From positions 81,145,177 to 81,209,176 of the forward strand of contig OY986438.1 in the NCBI GenBank assembly GCA_963920525.1: DNA of 64,000 nucleotides, in the 5' to 3' direction. A model generated the notes under the pieces. The model saw only the letters and a program-made list of their open reading frames with translations. It was not told the DNA's origin and did no database searches. Made by a program: the position numbers and the translations under genes. Below, one piece after another: positions 59,966 to 64,000 of this stretch (positions within the stretch are counted from its first letter, which is position 1; each line of letters starts with the position of its first letter). This DNA comes from Dichetophora obliterata. Lineage: Eukaryota > Arthropoda > Insecta > Diptera > Sciomyzidae.

Positions 59966-61420
59966 GTGAGAGTCACGATGTACGCGCTTAAATTTATCAA
60001 AAGATGTGGTGAGCACAAGCGCACACGCCCAAAGGCAAACTCAGTGCCACGCGATGAAATCAAAGAGCAGCTTAGCGCAGAAGCCTTTATTATTGCGCAG
60101 GTGCAGGCGCAGTACTACCCTGTCGAGATTCAAAAGTTACAGCGAGGGAATCAAGTACCACCACGCAGCGAACTACTTCAGATGAATCCACGTATTGACG
60201 ATGAAGGAGTGCTCCGCATGAGCGGTAGAATAATACGAAGCAATGCGCCAATCGACACGCGTGAGCCGATTATCGTGCCACCTAAGAGCCAAGTGGTACT
60301 GCTTATCATTAGAGAAGCTCACCGGAAGACATTACACGCTGGAGTCCAAGGAACGATGCAATTCATACGCCAGCGATACTGGCACGATTTAGACAGGTAA
60401 CTCGCACGCAATTGCGCAGATGCATTTTTTGCCATCGGTATTAAGCTCAACCAAATGGCCAGATGTTGTCAGCGCTGCCCGAATGCCGTGTCACACCTAC
60501 ATTTCCGTTTGCGCACACTGGAATTGACTACGCCGGCCCAATCCGCCTTCGCGCATGGAATAACAGCCGCAAAATCGAGCTAAAGGGTTATATTGCTGTT
60601 TTCGTATGCATGGCCACACGAGCAGTCCACCTGGAGGCAGTCACGAACCTCACCACGAGTGCATTTATGGCGGCTTACTACCGACTGGCTAGCCGCCGTG
60701 GAGTGCTTCCACAGCGATAACGCAACAAATTTCGTAGGCGCGAGCTAAGAAATGACGGCTATATGGGACAGTTAGACGAGCACAGATCTGGTCAGAGCGC
60801 TAGCTAAGGAGAGCGTTAAATGGGAGTTTATTCCACCGGGCGCGCCACACCAAGGAGGCCTCTGGGAGGCCGCCGTGAAGTCATGCAAACATCACTTGCG
60901 TAGGCTGACTCACGGACACGCGCTAACTTTCGAGCAGCTGGCTACATTACTTTCGCAAATCGAAGCGATTTTGAATGTTAGACCACTACATCCAGTAAGC
61001 GACGATCCATCGGATTTGGAAGTCATAACTCCAGCGCATCTTATCAACGGGCGACCCCTCACAGCACCGCTCATGCGCAAGGAAGCTGTAAAGGATGTTT
61101 CACCAACCAAGCGCTGGGCCTTTATTCAAGCGCAGGTACACATTTTTTGGGATGCCTGGCGTGCCGACTACTTGGTCTCGCTGCAGCGCCTTACGTAATC
61201 GACGACGCCACGCGAGAACGTCAAGATCGGCGACCTTGTTCTTATACTGGAGGATAACGTGCCACCACCACTCTGGGCACTAGAAAGAGTGACTGAGGCA
61301 CGTTCCGATGCGCAGGGCCTTGTACGAAGCGTAACGATTCAAACGGCTTATGGACATGTTCATCGCCCAATTCAGAAAGTCAGCGTCCTACCACTGGATC
61401 CTGATTCGAAGCAACACAAT
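59966..61420 (+). pseudogene. BEL integrase
   Basis: H2C2 part: EAHRKTLHAGVQGTMQFIRQ with RYWHD (about 60316-60395), then CIFCH-like text. DDE part: AHTGIDYAGPIRLR (about 60505-60545), HSDNATNFVGA (about 60705-60740, across a stop/frameshift) and WEFIPPGAPHQGGLWEAAVK (about 60820-60880) with the Glu. The C-terminal part continues to NGRPLTAPL, then LVLILEDNVPPPLWALERV (about 61240). Stops at about 60400, 60720 and 61198 break it. Confidence 0.85.
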
Positions 61421-61473
61421 TAACAACGTACAAAGGGACCGAGCAGCGCGCTCGACAACCCTGCAGTTGTCGA

Positions 61474-61549
61474 CAACGAAACCAGTTGAAATATAACCGC
61501 GAAACGAGTAAGTAGTAAATACAGTCCACTTATATTCGAAATCTATTCA
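61474..61549 (+). repeat. 3' LTR of the BEL element, shortened
   Basis: 76 bp identical by eye to 55237-55312. The preceding bases (TGTCGA) differ from the 5' LTR. A purine-rich AAAGGGACCGAG at about 61431 may be the polypurine tract. Confidence 0.7.
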
Positions 61550-61554
61550 CACTT

Positions 61555-62300
61555 TAACACAGTTATCAAATATACACACATTCAAATACTCAACATTACT
61601 ATTGCTATTGGATTTAGATACAAGTTTAACATTTAAATTACTGCGACAGAAAATAGCAACACCACCCCCTTTCCTTCCCACTCTATCATTTCTCAAAAGC
61701 TTAAAATTATCAATTCTATAGACAGAATCAGCAACCTTATTGCAAAACTAAGTTTTAGAAACGCAAATAACATCCACAGCAGAATCTTCAACAATATATT
61801 TAAGATAGTCCAGCTTATTACAGTTTACACTCCTAGCATTGAAGTGTAAAACTTTAAGACCGCAGTGCTGTGCATAGAGAACTTTAATCAGAATTTTATG
61901 ATTTCCTTTAACACCACTAGAACAATTGTCACTAAACATTGTCAAGTAGAAACACAGGTGGAAATAAACACTTATACAGTATGAGTCAAAACAATATGGC
62001 ATCAGACAATAATATACCGGAAGTAACCAATGCTTGCAGACAGTAATATCACAATTGCAAGCAAAAGAATTAGAAGAAAAATTGATATACAGAATAGAGC
62101 AAAGAAAATAGATATTGCAAGATAGCCTAGAAATTGTATTAGTTTTTCTTAGCCAAAAAGAAATTGAGCAAGCAATCAGCACAATTTTAAGTATAATAAG
62201 CCTAGAATTAAGTAATAATTTAAACAGAATTATAACATCTAAACAATTATAAAATTGACAATTACGATAGCATAAAAAGATATAATTCAACAAAACATTT
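61555..62300 (-). pseudogene. LINE ORF2, start of endonuclease (5' part of the split LINE)
   Basis: On the minus strand LKVLHFNARSVNCNKLDYL (about 61857) and VDVICVSKT (about 61770) give the endonuclease N and E motifs. Past a stop, VYRIDNFKLLRNDRVGRKGG and VAIFCRS text runs to about 61555. It resumes beyond the BEL element at 55157 with FLSCVYNP, so the two parts are one gene. Family E has become K in SKT, another sign of decay. Confidence 0.75.
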
Positions 62301-62321
62301 TAAGCTTTTAAATAACACATT

Positions 62322-62714
62322 CTAACTTCTCATCCCAGCGACGCAATCAACGCTATCTCTGCTTCCAACCCAATTTGCTTCACTATTTCGATCAGCTCTC
62401 ACATACACCTTTCCACGAAGAGAAAAGACAGCAGACAACTTATTTTCTCTCTTTTTCTGTTCAGCATAGATCATTACCAGCCGATTCGCCTTAGTCAGAC
62501 TTTCATGCATGAAGAAATGTTCATCACGCCAGCATTCGATATCACTCAGCATAAGCGGCCTCTTTTTAATTTTACGAAACGCTGCCACAGCCTTAAAAAG
62601 TTGGTTTCGATCATAAGCTGACGTCAGTTTTACAACAACAGCAGGCTTGGTTCTGTTTTTGTCATTTGCCCTTAGCCTAAAAACATCCCGCAGCTTAGGA
62701 GCATTACTTTTCAC
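62322..62714 (-). pseudogene. LINE ORF1, C-terminal part
   Basis: MKSNAPKLRDVFRLRANDKN, VKLTSAYDRNQLFKAVA, FFMHESLTKANRLVMIYAEQ and GKVYVRADRNS are the C-terminal segment of ORF1 proteins in CR1/Jockey-type LINEs (the FP-like domain with a KVYVR end). It lies upstream of ORF2 in the right order. The N-terminal part is not seen upstream of 62714. Confidence 0.7.
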
Positions 62715-62797
62715 AACAGAGCAAAACTGTTAGAGCAAATTATTACGAGACTTAATAATTCTAGTAATGGTTGTACCGCCGTGTACCCTTATTAACT

Positions 62798-62933
62798 GCA
62801 TCTTTATGTAAAACGAAACGAAGGCAGAACGTGGTGCGAGACACGGTAAGCAATACATTTTTCCGTGTCAAAAAATATTGTCGCTCGTTTCTCTCACGAC
62901 GTTCAGCCTTCGTTTCGCTTAACATAAAGATGC
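62798..62933. mobile_element. Hairpin MITE, 136 bp
   Basis: GCATCTTTATGTAAAACGAA at 62798 pairs with the inverse of GCATCTTTATGTTAAGCGAA at 62933. Arms of about 35 bp include ACGAAGGC(A/T)GAACGT. A short centre separates them. Confidence 0.75.
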
Positions 62934-64000
62934 TGTAATATGCACCTTGATTTTTTTTGTTTCCGATAAATTGGGACCAAAATATCTTGACCCTGTATGA
63001 AAATGACTACTTGATTTTACACCACCTAGCAAGAAGATGATACATTAAAAAAAAACTTATTTGGAATATTGTTTTTTGTATTACTTACGTAAATATAATT
63101 TCGAGTCTTTATGATAAATGCTTAATATAGTTAAAAGGCAAAAGCAACCCATATAATCTATTTTACACTACACCGAAAAGTTCTTTATTTTTTTCCTTTC
63201 TTATGCAATTATATATTGTTTTGTATATTGTTTTTGTCTAACTATTATACTTATACAATAAATGTAATTTAAGGGCAATAGCAACATATACAAAGGACGG
63301 AAGTACTGAAATTTATGTTCCTTTTAAATATTATTACACATGTTTTTCTTATCATTATATTTTAATAAAAATATTTGTTAGTCTTAAACTTAAATAAATA
63401 TAATTGTTATGGAAGCTTAAAAAATTGGGGTTCATTGTTTAAAAAGATTAAAATTGTATTTTTGTATACTGTATTTTTCCATGCATATGCATACACATTC
63501 TTATTTTTGTGTTGTAAATCTTTTGCTTTTAAAGTTTGCTTTTAAATATACCAACATGGTAGAGTCGTCCCAGAGAGGTGGGTACCATAGCTGTCAAACA
63601 CAAAGCGTTGATTATAATAGACGGAACGGAGTCAAGTGTCATTGTGGCGGGACGAAACGGTTTCAAACGGAATGGCGATTATAATAGCAACGAAAGAGGA
63701 TTTAATTTTTTTCTAAAATATATTTTATTACAAAACAAATTCCATCAATTCTTCTTTTCTTATTATTTTAAAACATGAATTCACTCAAATTTTATCAAAA
63801 ATACGGAAAATAAAACAAATGCAGAATAAAATTAATAGTAGCATCTGTCAACATAAAGATTTTGCTCAAAACGAAACGGAAATCAGCGGAAAAATCAAAA
63901 ATCTATAGATCTCAACGTCACGTGCTGCTCCCTTCCATCTTATTATAATCGAACTCATAAGAAACTCATGCAATAGATTGTAAAGTGACATTTCTCAACA
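62934..64000. other. AT-rich stretch to the window end
   Basis: No gene recognised. Around 63610-63690 the text GATTATAATAG recurs next to ACGGAA, and TTATTATAATCG lies near 63940, a possible inverted partner. This may be an unrecognised MITE. Confidence 0.4.

Larger units (their letters stand above)
55158..61549 (+). mobile_element. BEL/Pao LTR retrotransposon, decayed
   Basis: The element begins TGTTCC, ends TTCA, and CACTT flanks both ends (55153-55157, 61550-61554), a 5-bp target duplication. Content in order: LTR, leader, DUF1759 gag, protease, RT, RNase H, integrase, LTR. The LTRs share a 76-bp segment that looks identical (55237-55312 and 61474-61549). The left copy has 79 further bases on its left; the right copy does not. 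Composition is richer in G+C than the surroundings. It sits inside a minus-strand LINE and so is younger. All ORFs have frameshifts. Confidence 0.9.

Overview
The window is intergenic DNA from a higher fly (Diptera, Brachycera). It is AT-rich and packed with mobile elements. The fly-type repeat set points this way: a 297/17.6-like Gypsy element primed by a tRNA-Ser-like site, a second Gypsy element with 4-bp target duplications, BEL/Pao, Jockey/CR1-type LINEs, Helitrons, a P-like element, a Transib/RAG1-like transposase, a PIF/Harbinger remnant, a Tnp2-like transposase and many MITEs. The species cannot be named from sequence alone. I see no convincing host gene, tRNA, rRNA or CRISPR array. 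Nearly every coding ORF belongs to a transposon, and most are broken.

Layout, left to right. 0.2-3.4 kb: decayed Tnp2-like transposase gene with four intron-like gaps and a DUF4806-like C-terminal part, then a cluster of GGAGTCC motifs. 3.7-9.7 kb: Helitron 3' end cut by a 297/17.6-like LTR element (3834-9732), which itself carries a hAT MITE. 10.1-17.3 kb: MITEs and a large imperfect inverted repeat. 17.5-18.3 kb: P-like element with an exact 8-bp duplication and an inner MITE. 18.5-19.4 kb: LINE RNase H fragment and a MITE. 20.9-21.4 kb: diverged tandem repeat. 21.6-30.3 kb: a Helitron split by a young Gypsy element on the minus strand (22178-29613) with a full-length pol. 30.5-32.4 kb: Transib/RAG1-like transposase pseudogene, minus strand. 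32.9-33.5 kb: two MITEs. 34.4-37.0 kb: Jockey/CR1-like LINE. 37-42.7 kb: AT-rich DNA with one palindromic MITE. 42.7-44.7 kb: Helitron fragment and dispersed repeats. 45.5-47.0 kb: LINE ORF1 with a PHD-like finger, broken by a MITE. 47.2-50.1 kb: three MITEs, a HARBI1-like remnant and a short tandem repeat. 52.6-62.7 kb: a minus-strand LINE split by a complete-length but decayed BEL/Pao element (55158-61549, 5-bp duplication). 62.8-62.9 kb: hairpin MITE.

The insertions can be ordered. The Gypsy element at 22-29 kb is younger than its Helitron host. The BEL element is younger than its LINE host. The hAT MITE is younger than the 17.6-like element. The two ~415-bp TA-flanked MITEs at 11-12.4 kb are younger than the inverted-repeat arm they interrupt. 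Only the Gypsy pol at 23-26.6 kb is still a long open frame. Calls of families rest on motif recognition by eye, and divergence estimates are eye counts.
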